NCBI GenBank assembly: GCA_028753945.1
Contig: JAPNXP010000004.1
Coordinates: 5,270,001 to 5,334,000 of the forward strand
Reading direction: 5' to 3'
Length of the DNA: 64,000 bases
From: Hexactinellida sp. DTS-2022
Taxonomy: Eukaryota > Porifera > Hexactinellida
The position numbers and the translations under genes are program-made. Positions 18,691 to 29,532 of this stretch are shown in pieces. Position 1 is the stretch's first letter, and each line of letters begins with the position of its first letter. The notes below the pieces were generated by a model. It made no database searches and was not told where the DNA came from. It was given only the letters and a program-made list of their open reading frames with translations.

Positions 18691-19860
18691 ATGGCTGAAA
18701 GATTCCCACAAAGCGAGCTCCCAATTAACACCTTCATTGAAGTGGAACAGCTGATCCGTTCTACCTTTGGTAGAATAATTGGAACAGCGACTGAGAGGAG
18801 AGACCAGTTGCTAGTCCAGCTGAATGACATGAGGCTGGACTATCTCAACAAGGAAGAGACAAGAAGCAAACAAGTGTCAGACATTCAAAAGTTAATTTCA
18901 CAACTCATGGAGGCGAGTATCCAGCAGAATCCAATTGTCAAACTGAAAGAGGATCAAATCAAGAATTTGGATGAACAAAAAAAGAAATACGAAAAGCCAA
19001 CTCCAGTCCCTTTCCCTAGATTCAGTACTGAGGGTTTGGAATCTCTCCTGGAACAGCTGAGGGGATTTGGAACTGTTTATGAGGTAACAGAACATTACAG
19101 AGAGAAGATTAATCCTGTCAGAAAATTCGGGAAGAAAGGAGAGTTGAAGAATCCTTGTGGTTTAACTCTTTACAGAAATGAGAGTATTTACATTGCTGAC
19201 ACGAATAATAGCAGAATTCAGATATTCTCAACAGCTGGTAAGTTCATTGCGGAATTTGGTAAGGAACATCTACGTAGACCCTACTACATAGCACTCTGTG
19301 ACAAATGGATGTTTGTTAGTGATTGTGTTCTGAATGTTGTATTTAAGTTCCATTTAACAAACAATAAATTTGTTTGTCAGAGTGCTAAAGGAGATCTCGC
19401 TTTCCCTACTGGCATAACAGTAGATACAAATGGAGAGGTGTTAGTGGCAGATTGTGATAGTAGAATAGTAGCAGTCTTAAATTCAGAATTGAAATTTGTT
19501 AGACAAATAGGAAACGGTAAACTCATGTTACCCCGTGATGTGAAAATAAATAATAACAACATTTTTGTAGCAGACAATAATATGATTACTAATAATACCA
19601 TACATATATTCACAAAAACAGGTGACATAATTAGAAGTTTTATAAAATTAGATAAAGGAACTGGTCCTATTTATTTGTGTTTTGATTTGAATAATAATAT
19701 TATTGTTAGCGATTATTTCAGTAAGTCAATACAAATATTTACAATTGAAGGACAGTTAATACACAAAATAGTTTGTAAGAGTAATCCAAATGGAATAGCT
19801 CTTGATAATAATAATAATATTATTTGTGTTTGTGATGATAATGTTGTATACATTTACTAG
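18691..19860 (+). CDS. Coiled-coil/NHL-repeat propeller protein, AT-rich copy 2
   Basis: A 389-aa twin of the 16613-17776 protein on the right arm of the inverted duplication. The coiled-coil half carries only a handful of substitutions (for example Phe-Asp/Phe-Gly before RII and EEQKKYEK/DEQKKKYEK-type changes). The propeller half varies at recurrent blade positions: VSDFVRSV/VSDCVLNV, ADSDNNRI/ADCDSRIV, DNNEITN/DNNMITN. This copy retains the full last blade. The two genes diverge from a roughly 900-bp shared intergenic region, so they may be co-expressed. It has no signal peptide, membrane segment or zinc-binding domain, which suggests an intracellular adaptor or recognition protein; the ligand is unknown. 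Confidence 0.87.
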   Translation: MAERFPQSELPINTFIEVEQLIRSTFGRIIGTATERRDQLLVQLNDMRLDYLNKEETRSKQVSDIQKLISQLMEASIQQNPIVKLKEDQIKNLDEQKKKYEKPTPVPFPRFSTEGLESLLEQLRGFGTVYEVTEHYREKINPVRKFGKKGELKNPCGLTLYRNESIYIADTNNSRIQIFSTAGKFIAEFGKEHLRRPYYIALCDKWMFVSDCVLNVVFKFHLTNNKFVCQSAKGDLAFPTGITVDTNGEVLVADCDSRIVAVLNSELKFVRQIGNGKLMLPRDVKINNNNIFVADNNMITNNTIHIFTKTGDIIRSFIKLDKGTGPIYLCFDLNNNIIVSDYFSKSIQIFTIEGQLIHKIVCKSNPNGIALDNNNNIICVCDDNVVYIY

Positions 19861-20123
19861 TTTGTTGTTGTTTACTATTCATTATCTATCTGTTTATTTT
19901 GTAACTATTAATTAAAATCATTTTCCAACTTGACACATTATAACTTATGGGTAAACAGAGGGTATATTCCATAGTAACATATATGGCAATTGGAATTTCC
20001 GGAAAACAACTACTATGTAGAAAAGAAATAAAATTATTGTGTTTTTCTAAAAAAGTTTATTTATAAACAAATTATTTACAATACTCTACATAGTAAATTG
20101 AAATACATATTGTTATACAAATA

Positions 20124-20308
20124 CAGTGGAACTTCGTTCATACGAACACTGTTATTACGAATTTCCTGATAAGACTAACAAATATGTAAACAAAATCACG
20201 TCCCTTTAATGGTTATTTAATTGGTATTACTCCGGTTAAAATACGAACTACGGAAAAAGCGAACAAATTTTACCGTTCGTTGGTGTTTGTACTAACGAAA
20301 TTTATTGT
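20124..20308. mobile_element. Family A MITE bordering the right inverted arm
   Basis: CAGTGGAACTTCGTTCATAC to CTAACGAAATTTATTG, with a decayed right end. Confidence 0.82.
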
Positions 20309-20364
20309 TATATATTATACAAATAACGTACATCTATTTAGTTAGCTAGATTATAGCTAATCAA

Positions 20365-20413
20365 ATGGCTTCAAATGAAATGAATGAAACTACTTCACAC
20401 ATCCACAGTACAG
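20365..20413 (+). CDS. Candidate orphan first exon (16 codons + 1 nt)
   Basis: ATG 20365 opens 16 codons (MASNEMNETT...) ending at ACAG followed by a consensus GTATGT donor, in phase 1. The next large exon on this strand with a compatible phase is the PSMG4 exon at 41723, and joining them gives a PSMG4-length protein. That would need a 21-kb intron containing other genes. A nearer acceptor at 20463 would give a very short protein. It could also start another gene whose exons I did not find. Confidence 0.3.
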
Positions 20414-21580
20414 GTATGTATAAACATTATACTTTCCTTAGTAATTATTAATTCTAATTATAGATTACTTTATATCACCGTTTTAATATAAAAACCCTAG
20501 CTAGCAAAAGTGAATTTTGATGTCAAAAATGACTTTGCCCCAATGCATGAAAATTATATTAGAAAAGGTGTTGGCCAATAATTCCTTATTAATTTTGCAT
20601 TTGTTGCCTCCAAGTGTTCGAAAATAAATATACTTCCTAAATCCGTAAAATGGAACTATATTTTTAGGCGCCTAAAATTCAGGCGCGTCAATTTTTCTAG
20701 TCGGAATAACCATAGTTTAATATATTTCTTATTTTAGTTTACTTATATCCAAGGTTTAATTAGGGCTTAGCTAATTATACAGAATATTTGCGCGCCTAAA
20801 TTACACATTTTGTATTAAATATATAGGAGTATCTCTCGATTTTCGCGCGCCTAGAAAGTTGCTAAAAATTCCTACAAATTTACGCGCCTAGAATAAACCT
20901 TTGTTGGAATTGAGCGCGCCTAAAATTATCGTTTGATATTATTTCTGAATTTTTTATTCCTTTAGAAATTAGTTTTTATATCTATGGAATTATTATTTAT
21001 TTACATTTTCGCGCCTAAAATATACATTTCTCCCGCTTAATTATTCCCTGTTTATATCCATAGTTCCAATTCCTAATTCCAACTCAATCAATTAACAGAC
21101 ACTAATTACGATTACGTCATAAATATATAAAGAATTTAATTGTCATTTGTCTTTGACATAATCAGACATTGTAACTATACGAATTCATTAATCTTCAATT
21201 GACTTTTATTCAATTTAGAAAGTAATATTAATGATAATAATACAATCATGAATTAGCAAATTGTTGTTATTGTTATCTATGACTGATATGACGTAATTTC
21301 TATTAATATTTGTTTGTAGAATCCTTTGAATATTTGTTACAAATGTTTTGAATGAATTCTGTCTATTTTAGCTAGAATACTATAACGATAAGGTAAGCCG
21401 AATGTATATTATATTCTCTTAAAGATAAACGCATTTATGGATTCATTTCATAATTAAATTCTTTAATCTCAGATTTCAGATGGTTTGTCAGATTAATAAA
21501 TGAAATAATCTCTAACAAAATGGAAATAATAATTAGAATCAAGCTTTCATTTAGGCATTTTTTGCGCGCCTAACTTTATA

Positions 21581-21770
21581 CAGTCAGGTCTGCTTATTGT
21601 GAACAATTTTTGTCTGTTTAATTGAAAAACTTTTGTATTATGAACAAGCCCTATGGTCCCAATTTAACAACTTACATTGGGTTTGTATTAAGTTGAGTTC
21701 GCTTATTATGAAGTCTCTCTACTATGAACAATTTAATCCCTTGAATGTTCATAATAAAAGAACCTGACTA
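21581..21770. mobile_element. Family D MITE
   Basis: CAGTCAGGTCTGCTTATTGT to AAGAACCTGACTA, nearly full length. Confidence 0.9.
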
Positions 21771-22143
21771 TATTTTTTATTAAGTATATAGGTGTACGTA
21801 TCTCACAATTTTCGCACACCTTTAAAAGTTTTTATACTTTTGGTTATAATTATCCAATTGTCATAAATAGCAAAATATTGTTTGTATTTGGATAAACAAG
21901 AGTCTGGTACACATATGTTGTCTACTAATTATTGACAAATTAATGCGTAAACAGTATAATATTAATCCTAATTAAAGATTAATTAAATTAAAAAGAATAA
22001 ATTAAATATTTTGTCTGTTCAAACCAAAGTTCATCAATTACCTTTTATAGCTACATCACATTAATTAGAATTATATGCTTAGTTCTCATTACAGTGAAAT
22101 TAACATTGTTATTATGTAATAAACTAGAATACCAATGACTTAC

Positions 22144-22243
22144 TTGGGTTGCTAGGGTAGACGGGAACTTGCGTAGTGAAATTAGATACTTTGTTAATTT
22201 GGAGGTTTTTCCAAATTATGAGAAATATATTTTCAATTATTTC
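22144..22243 (-). CDS. Candidate internal exon of an unidentified minus-strand gene
   Basis: The minus strand shows TGTATTAG, then 33 open codons plus one base, then a consensus GTAAGT donor. The peptide includes NKVSNFTTQVPVYPSNP and holds no recognised motif. A second consensus donor at 25444-25439 (CGGAGAAG then GTAAGT) could be the 5' UTR exon of the same gene. Weak evidence. Confidence 0.25.
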
Positions 22244-23124
22244 CTAATACAGAAATGAAGTTGCAACCTTGTTTTAATTCAGTTTCATTCAATATATGTC
22301 GTAGATTTAGAAAGATAATAAATTGAGGCAAAAATTGCTTATTAGTTTCAGAATTTACTTCCCAATTCTATAATAAGTACTAATACGAACATTTTGTTAA
22401 ATTACCTAAATTTTGAAAATTATGTGACTGAACCTTTTTTAAATTAATTTAAAATTCTTAAAATTTTTAAATCATTCGACTTGCATCAATCAAATGATTG
22501 AATAATGAATTTAATTCTTATTTTGGGTATTTTGGCGCTCGAAACTGAAAGTTAAGAAAATACAAAATTTTGAAAAAATTCCTTCAATTTTGCCTACCAA
22601 ATATCTATTTTAGTGAAAATTTTCATTTTCATGATTATATTATTTTAAGATTTATTAATGGATGATGTTTACAATTAAATAATCACTTCAAGTATTTGTT
22701 GATCTGATTATAATTTTTGTCAAATCGCCTTGAACTTATTACAAAGATTACACCAAATATGTATTATTACATCATGCTTTTTCTTAGTTTTTGAAATTCA
22801 TTGATTTACCGTCATTTTATGATTGAATTTATTTACTTGCTTACAGATTAAATTTATAAACTTAACATTATCTAAGATTTTTCTGTTGAGTTCAAGTTAA
22901 CATGAGGTGATCTTAAATTTAATATTTTGTAATCCAAAATGTGATACATTTTAAATGCAATTTGGACTGATTTGTTGCAATTATTCTCTTAGCATTACTA
23001 ATATTAAATTGTAATCATATGATTGTTGTTGTTGTTGTTTTCTACTTATTTTATGATTCAATTCAAAGTTTAATTAACATATGCTTTTCTTGGAACTTTG
23101 ATTATTTTATTACTAAATAAATTT

Positions 23125-24207
23125 ACACCTCGTTAGTCGAACACGGTTAATACGATCACTATTTCAGTCCCCTTCAAAGCCTTTTCAATACAAATGACAC
23201 CGGTTAATACGAATTCCGGATAAGGCGAACACATTTTGACGGTCCCCTGGTGTTCCTACTAACGAGGTTCTACTGTTTGTATTTTGTTTCAATTTATTCA
23301 CATTTCAATAAGAATAGTATTTATCGTTTACTAATTTCGGTCCCAAAGGAATCATAAATTCAATTAATGAATTTACTTATCCACCAATCATCGGTATCAC
23401 CGATCATCGGCGTTTGTATTAAAAAACCTCGCTACTTTCTACCGATGGTGTTTTTTATAAACATAAAAACAATCGGTAGAAAGTAGCCAGGTTTTTTAAT
23501 ACAAACGCCAATGATCGGTGATCGGTGGATAAGTAAACTCATTAATCATTACTCTATCTACCTTATAATATCAGCAGTAATACCCTTGTGATTTAAATGT
23601 GATCTAAAATGATATCAAATGACTAGACACGTGTTTGTACTAACCTTTTCAATACAGTTTTATAAAATTTAATGGTCATCATTGATTGAATATTTCGTAA
23701 CTATTTTATATTTCTGGTTTTTGGAATTTGGAACTATTATTTTAATCAGTCATACTACTGTCATAGTTAAATGCAACTTATGTAATGGAATTTGCATACT
23801 TCAATCATGATAATTGAATATTAGTGTTTAGTTCTTTACTCTAAAGTTTCATTTTTGAGGTCAAGTTTTATTCCGAGATTAATCTTTGTTGTTGGTTTGC
23901 AAATTGTTATTTAGACTTTAGATTGTAACACTCACACATCATATTTATATGAGTCAATAGAGAGAGTAATTATTAATTTATGATTCCTTTGGGACCGAGT
24001 AAACGATAAATACTATTCTTATTGAAATGTGAATAAATTGAAACAAAATACAGTAGACCTCGTTAGTACGAACACCAGGGGACCGTCAAAATGTGTTCGC
24101 CTTATCCGGAATTCGTATTAACCGGTGTCATTTGTATTGAAAAGGCTTTGAAGGGGACTGAAATAGTGTTCGTATTAACCGTGTTCCGAATAACGAGGTT
24201 ATATTGT
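23125..24207. mobile_element. Composite foldback flanked by inverted family A MITEs
   Basis: Family A copies at 23125-23275 and 24051-24207 face each other. Unique arms 23276-23355 and 23975-24050 (containing TTTCGGTCCCAAAGGAATCA) are also inverted. A family M element (23372) lies in the loop. Confidence 0.85.
23372..23536. mobile_element. Family M foldback (ATCGGTATCACCGATCATCGG)
   Basis: Arms TTTACTTATCCACC / GGTGGATAAGTAAA and a long stem through TACTTTCTACCGAT. The second copy is at 42223. Confidence 0.88.
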
Positions 24208-24626
24208 AATTGTATTTAGCTCTTACATTTTTTCAGTCGACACAAAATTTTGTGACATTCTAAAAAAATTGTAAGGTTAAAACGGGTATGGTCTAAATTC
24301 ATAACTTCTACAAATATGTGGTTGGTTTTTGTCTGTATTTATGCATACCTTGTCTATATAAGGAGTTGTAAAATAGAAAATAAAATTGTTATTTATCATC
24401 ATGTTTTCTGTTATTTGGCTTTATAAGTTTTAATAAATATGATATTGTAATTATTCATATTTTGACACCTGAAGGCAACTAGCGAAAATATTTTAAATAT
24501 TTAACATATTTCTGTATAGAATAGGAATGTTAATTAATTATATATTTTTGAAACCTTTTTCAACATTTGCATCGTGTGATTGTAAAATGGTCTGATTTTC
24601 TTGCTAAGGAAATTTTAATTTCAATG

Positions 24627-24737
24627 ATTTCCCCCAGAGCACTAAATGCATTAATTATTATCCGCTTATAACGAATATCCGGATATAAAGAATGAATTTA
24701 CAGGTCCCAAGCACTTCGTTATAACGAGAGTTAACTG
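24627..24737. mobile_element. Truncated family E MITE
   Basis: From TTTCCCCCAGAGCACTAAAT to CGAGAGTTAACTG. Confidence 0.82.
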
Positions 24738-25134
24738 TACTTTATTTGTTGAATACATTTTAATAAAATTTAAATACTTAAGATGATTATTCATTTTCAG
24801 AAAATAATTTTTGTTTGCTAACATTATCAATTGTAACCATTTTCAGTTATAATTATAAATGATGTATAATTTACAACTAATATTTAGTAACTATTACAGA
24901 TCATTATTCAGGGTTTGTTTTTCTCAATATACAAAGTTATCATAACAAACTTATTTAGTTTGTTATTTGTTTACAGAAATGTCATTTTCTACCACAGATT
25001 AGATCAACAAAGTTGTTTTAAAAATTGAATTTTATAAAGATTCATCGCTTTTAAGTATAACACGAATCAAGGAGCATTTCTTAAATATTGATAGTCACTT
25101 TTTGTATTTGGGAAAATCTCGCCATTTGCCAAAT

Positions 25135-25252
25135 ACACAGTTAATACGAACAGTGTCCTTTTCAATACAAATGACACCAGTTAATATGAATTCCGGATAA
25201 GGCGAACGCATTTTGACGGTCCCCTGGTGTTCCTACTAACGAGGTTCTACTG
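25135..25252. mobile_element. Truncated family A MITE
   Basis: Right two-thirds of the family, ending CGAGGTTCTACTG. A family S end (GGATTAGCGAGGGTGTACTG) lies 80 bp further on. Confidence 0.82.
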
Positions 25253-25562
25253 TAGATAAACCGTTTTTAAGAAATTACTAATTTTGGTATCAAAGATTTT
25301 TTCTCAAATTTATACTAAAATAGTATTGGATCTCCTGTTCGGATTAGCGAGGGTGTACTGTATTTTCAAATATCCATTATTTATTTACAAATTCTATATT
25401 AAACATTAAGACAATTGAATAACAATTAAGAAATTTCTACTTACCTTCTCCGATAAATGAGAAAATGATTGTGTATGGATAAGTAATAATATTAATAATT
25501 ATCAGTAATTATTAACTTCTAAACACTAATTAACTAAAACAAAGGTTTTAAGAACAAACTAG

Positions 25563-26012
25563 CTAAACTACCCATTTATGACACCTCGTTTCTTTGTGTG
25601 TCGCTTGACATTCCATTGAACAATAGAATGCACCACAAACAACACAATTATAACAACTTATAAAACCACAAACAGAACAAAATTTTCTTTTTGGAAGGGT
25701 TGACGGTGGCGCTTTTGCTGTTATATAATTTGGATGTTCGAATTGGAATTCAATTTCTTCTAAAAGACTTGCAAAGTTTTTCCTGAATCTTTGTTTGAAA
25801 TGTTCACCAGTTTTAACTTTTTTACGTTTTTTTACAATTTCTTTTGTTGTTTGTTTCGTGGCTGAAATATGACTTGATTCTTCTTCCAGTAAATTGTCTT
25901 TTTCCAGAGATTCTAAATGTATTTCCTTTCGTCTTTGCCGTGTTGCTTTGTCTAAAACTCGAATTTCTAAACGAGACTTCAATTTTGTTTTTGTCTCTTT
26001 TATTATTTCCAT
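25563..26012 (-). CDS. ZNHIT1: ZNHIT1/Vps71-type HIT zinc-finger protein
   Basis: Subunit of the SRCAP/SWR1 chromatin-remodelling complex that deposits histone H2A.Z. I start at ATG 26012 (149 aa; metazoan ZNHIT1 is about the same length). The N-terminal half is basic and helical. HFKQRFRKNFASLLEE matches the family's conserved segment. The C-terminal HIT finger has Cys112, 115, 123, 126, 131, 135, His139 and Cys144 and ends C-H-K-W-V-V, as in the family. Immediately upstream the minus strand has a poly-T tract and TAG ending two bases before the ATG, preceded by a possible GTTAAG donor, so a 5' UTR intron is likely; the longer open frame reads through that T-tract. Confidence 0.9.
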   Translation of the reverse strand: MEIIKETKTKLKSRLEIRVLDKATRQRRKEIHLESLEKDNLLEEESSHISATKQTTKEIVKKRKKVKTGEHFKQRFRKNFASLLEEIEFQFEHPNYITAKAPPSTLPKRKFCSVCGFISCYNCVVCGAFYCSMECQATHKETRCHKWVV

Positions 26013-26108
26013 TCTAGAGTAAAACGAAAAAAAAAAAAAAGGAAAATATTGTGAAATACTTAACTGTAAATTCATTCAAGTTTAAGTTTTAGAACTTAGT
26101 GCGCCAAT

Positions 26109-26300
26109 TTATTGAATTTCTATGCATGAATTAAAAATTTTGCGCGCTTCAATTAAATAGGTCATTGATTTTGATTCATTTTGATTTTGTATATTAGGTA
26201 CAATTCGCTTTTCTACAAAAACTTTTTGAACATAACATAGTCCCAAATAGGTTGTTATGGATGTCAGCAAATATCTAATAAACCTAAATAAATCAGACAT
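26109..26300 (-). CDS. Possible small ORF with N-terminal hydrophobic segment
   Basis: 63 codons from an ATG within a 28-bp tandem repeat. Residues about 5-28 are hydrophobic and basic (FRFIRYLLTSITTYLGLCYV), resembling a single membrane anchor; the remainder is polar. No family recognised. It lies about 90 bp upstream of ZNHIT1 on the same strand. It may be chance, or a short membrane protein whose 5' end seeded the repeat. Confidence 0.2.
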   Translation of the reverse strand: MSDLFRFIRYLLTSITTYLGLCYVQKVFVEKRIVPNIQNQNESKSMTYLIEARKIFNSCIEIQ

Positions 26301-26448
26301 TTCTAATAAACCTAAATAAATCAGACAATTCTAATGAACCTAAATAAATCAGACATTTCTAATATACCTAAATAAATCAGACATTTCTAATAAACCTAAA
26401 TAAATCAGACAATTCTAATAAACCTAAATAAATCAGACAATTCTAATA
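26281..26448 (-). repeat. 28-bp tandem repeat, six units
   Basis: Six 28-bp units, on the minus strand reading ATGTCTGATTTATTTAGG..., with a few substitutions (ATG/TTG at the start of the unit). The last unit is the start of the small ORF at 26300, so each unit repeats its first nine codons. Confidence 0.9.
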
Positions 26449-26668
26449 ATTATTATTTTGTGTTCCAAAGAATTCACACCACATCATCTATAGCAACCAT
26501 TTGAGATAATAGGAATGTTCATGATGAAATACCATAAGTATTAAAATGGAACACCTGATCATGATTCGCCAACCATATGACTAATCTTGAATTATTTAAG
26601 TTTTCATTTGAAATGAATTTTCATTGAATCATGGCAAATACACTGGTTTCAATGAGATGCCAAACTGT

Positions 26669-26675
26669 ATATATA
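26669..26675 (+). promoter_or_regulatory. TATA box of the 26724 phosphatase
   Basis: GTATATATAGAGG lies about 50 bp upstream of ATG 26724. Confidence 0.55.
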
Positions 26676-26723
26676 GAGGAATCGTCTAAATAATAATACA
26701 ACATAAAATACACACTCAAATAA

Positions 26724-27542
26724 ATGGCTAGTTCAACTACATATATGAAAAGATATCCTAAATTCCAGAATAGGAAATCGCTCGATTTATCAGCTCTCTC
26801 AACAACAACAACTCAACCGCTCAAAAAACGTCCGCAAAATTTATCTCTAAAACCAATGCCACTTCGTGCCAATCAAGACGCATTTCCAAAACGAGAACCA
26901 ATGAATATCTGCGAAACCGATTCCAGTATGGAATACGACAAAAAAGGGCCTTCCGAAATTCGACCGTACTTATATTTAGGATCACAAGAACACGCTTCAA
27001 AACTAAAAACACTTCGCGACTTCAAAATCGATGCAATTCTAAACGTTACAACTGAAATTGAGAACTTTTTCCCAAACGAAGGTTTTGAATACTGCAACTG
27101 TCCTGTCCTAGATAATCCAGTCACGAATATCTACTCGATTTTCGAAGCTTGTTTCGCTTTCATTGACAAAATCCGATTTTCAGGTCGCCGATTATTAGTA
27201 CATTGTCATGCTGGGGTTTCGCGTTCAACTACTATTTGTGTGGCATATCTAATGCGCACTGAGGGCCTCAAATACGAACAAGCCATGAAATGGGTTTCAA
27301 TATGTCGACCGGTAGTAGCACCAAACCTTGGGTTTCTTTCCCAACTAATGGACTATGAACAAATCCTGCAATCGAAAAGTGTAATACGCCGATCCAGAGC
27401 TTCAAGTTTCAACGGTGTTTCGGCCTATTCGCTACGCCCTAAAGTAAGCCAATCAATTTCCACCGGGATTGAATCTCCAGCTGTTGTTCATATTGTACCG
27501 GAACAGAGATTTAGTATTTTTCAAAGTGGATTCGCGATTTGA
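26724..27542 (+). CDS. Dual-specificity (MKP-like) phosphatase 1 of 3
   Basis: A 272-aa protein tyrosine/threonine phosphatase. A disordered basic N-terminus (1-70) precedes the DUSP fold: GPSEIRPYLYLGSQEHAS, LNVTTE, the general-acid Asp130 in PVLDNP, then the P-loop VHCHAGVSRS with catalytic Cys161 and Arg167, followed by AYLMRTEGLKYEQAM and NLGFLSQL. The fold resembles the catalytic domain of MAP-kinase phosphatases. There is no rhodanese/CH2 kinase-docking domain, so it is an atypical DUSP; substrates are unknown. The C-terminal tail (about 220-272) is Ser-rich. Intronless, TATA box about 50 bp upstream, AATAAA at 27650. Two paralogues lie at 36533 and 52323. Confidence 0.92.
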   Translation: MASSTTYMKRYPKFQNRKSLDLSALSTTTTQPLKKRPQNLSLKPMPLRANQDAFPKREPMNICETDSSMEYDKKGPSEIRPYLYLGSQEHASKLKTLRDFKIDAILNVTTEIENFFPNEGFEYCNCPVLDNPVTNIYSIFEACFAFIDKIRFSGRRLLVHCHAGVSRSTTICVAYLMRTEGLKYEQAMKWVSICRPVVAPNLGFLSQLMDYEQILQSKSVIRRSRASSFNGVSAYSLRPKVSQSISTGIESPAVVHIVPEQRFSIFQSGFAI

Positions 27543-27760
27543 GCATTTGTTTTTATGTACTTTAATTATCACTTACGGTGGTACATACATAGATAATGTA
27601 ATTTGTACATATTTTCTGACGATTTGTTGCTACAGATTATATAAAATCAAATAAAACTTCATAGTTTATTCTTATTTTATTTATATTATTAATAAACCAT
27701 ATCCTAACCAAAAGCAAAAATTCTGCATATAATTAAAAAAAATTGTGACTAAAATATATA

Positions 27761-27897
27761 CAGTTCGCCTAATAGCAAGTCGCATTTTGCACGAAATTTC
27801 CTTGCTATTAGAGGAACAAATTTAACATTAAATGCTCGCTTGGGGACAAAAAGTAACTTGCTAATAGAGCAATATTGCTATTAGGCGAACACTACTG
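27761..27897. mobile_element. Family H MITE (GCTATTAGGCGAAC motif)
   Basis: CAGTTCGCCTAATAGCAAGT to TTAGGCGAACACTACTG, with TTGCTATTAG repeats around TTGGGGAC. Confidence 0.9.
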
Positions 27898-28080
27898 TAG
27901 TTACGTACCATAAAAATGAAAAACTTAGTTTATTTCCGAAAATTTGGGATTTTCTAGATTCAAATTTTTGATCTTTGAATTCTTCCAAAGCCACCATTAT
28001 AATTTTAAGTAACTTGCATGATTTTAATTAATTACTTTTTTTGGAATATTTTCTTAGAAATTCGTTTGAAACATGAAATA

Positions 28081-28272
28081 CAGTCATGTTCTTTATTATG
28101 AACATTCAAGGGACCTAAATTGTGTTCATAATAGAGAGACTTCATAATAAGCGAACTCACTTAATACAAACCCTATGTAAGTTATTTAATTGGGATCATA
28201 AGGCTTCTTCATAATAACAAAATATTCATATTAAGGAGACTAAAAATAGTTCACAATAAGCAGACCTGACTG
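28081..28272. mobile_element. Family D MITE
   Basis: CAGTCATGTTCTTTATTATG to AAGCAGACCTGACTG. Confidence 0.9.
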
Positions 28273-28476
28273 TAATAGTACTGTTTTTGATTGAGGGGTA
28301 GATTTAGGATACTTTTGCACAAATATGGGTTCTTTTAATCTTGTAGAAATTGAAAGAAATTTAAGTAATTAATAGAATAAAGGTTACTCGTTATGATAGT
28401 TTTCCCCAAAAAAGAGACCAAAATATTAATTAGCACATTTGAGCTATTATTTATGATGCATTTCTACTGGTATAAT

Positions 28477-28573
28477 CGGGTAATTTCCAGGTTAAATTCC
28501 TGTATACCAACTATGTTGTCATACTTAATCAACAATGTTGATTTATGGAAACAAATATCCTGGAAATTACCCG
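28477..28573. mobile_element. Small foldback with CGGGTAATTTCCAGG ends
   Basis: 97 bp with perfect 15-bp inverted ends; no second copy seen in the window. Confidence 0.7.
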
Positions 28574-29163
28574 CACCCCTTGATCATTAGAAAAATAGAA
28601 TCATTTCCCCAAGGACCAAAATATTTTTCAGTAAAACTAATATAATCTCCTTACCTTTAAATTGGATTAATTAAAGTTTAGTTCACAGAAATATGAATTT
28701 GAGCAGGAATTAAAAGCAACGATGTAATTACTCATAAATTTTATACCAATATTCATATTTCATAAAATTATTTGCATCTTATGAAAACAATCACATGTTT
28801 CACATTATGTTTGTATCATGATACATAAGGTACAATAACGTGATTTATTCAATTGGAATTACATCATTAATATTCTTGTAATCTTATTATTATTTAAAAC
28901 TTTGTACTTCAGTATATATTGCGTGATAATAATGATCGCATTGTAAAATGGGTTATTAATAATGATTACGTCATTTCTATAGGAATCATAAATTGAGACA
29001 CTAGGTATTACGTTTGCAATTGTAAGCAAATACTTGTGAGAAAAACTTATAATATGATTAAGAATACATATATTGTTTTTGGTGAGGTAATTAATACAAT
29101 TATTTAAAAAGAGGTTCATTATATGTAAACGGTCCATACAAACAATACAATCTAAGCTAAATG

Positions 29164-29272
29164 TTTTGACCGTCTATAAATTTGTAGACCAAAAACCCTT
29201 GCCGTTTATGGGTAATACTATTTATTTAGTAAGAAAACCTGGTCTAGAAATATACGGTCTACATATAAGTTA
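29164..29272. mobile_element. Family N element (GACCGTCTATAAA / GGTCTAGAAATA)
   Basis: Inverted words GACCGTCTA / TACGGTCTACATATAAG flank GGGTAATACTA. Homologous to 53826-53972. Confidence 0.65.
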
Positions 29273-29532
29273 TTTCATTTTAATTATCCTTATATGCTTA
29301 TGGTATATGTTACTTAGTTCTATATTTTTAATTTCTATATTGGAAATTAAAAATTAATGGAACCATTAATTTTTGGGATCGAAAGTCATTTGCTAATAGA
29401 ACTAAATTTACTATAATCTTTTATTGGAATATTAGTTGCAATTGAAACAAGCTTTCAATTGCAATCGACTAAGGATTTATATATTCACAAATCAAATGAA
29501 CAAATTTAATTCGTAAACTATGGATTCTAGTA

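Larger units (their letters stand above)
18333..20118 (+). repeat. Right arm of the large inverted duplication
   Basis: Mirror of 16370-18145. It begins at TTAATTAAAAGTACCTGACT and ends close to the transposon at 20124, as the left arm ends close to the transposon at 16205-16362. Confidence 0.9.
20414..25438. other. Gene-poor AT-rich stretch with transposons and weak exon candidates
   Basis: No long ORF. It contains separately listed short transposons, several short GCGCGCC-bearing remnants (about 20670-21020), and two possible small exons: 22144-22243 on the minus strand and LEYYNDK at 21372-21392 on the plus strand, flanked by TTTTAG and GTAAGC. Otherwise nothing recognisable. Confidence 0.6.
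27660..29160. other. Intergenic stretch with transposons
   Basis: Holds the three elements listed separately at 27761, 28081 and 28477. The rest is AT-rich with no convincing exon. Confidence 0.6.

Noticed and set aside
16839..19628. 83-codon ORFs opposite both AT-rich NHL genes
   Set aside because: Antisense shadows preserved by the duplication.
25563..26075. Longer ZNHIT1 start at 26075
   Set aside because: The extension reads through a 14-base T-tract and AG that look like an intron 3' end; the internal ATG at 26012 fits family length.
28393..28590. 65-codon ORF
   Set aside because: Half of it is the CGGGTAATTTCCAGG foldback; no motif and no splice context.
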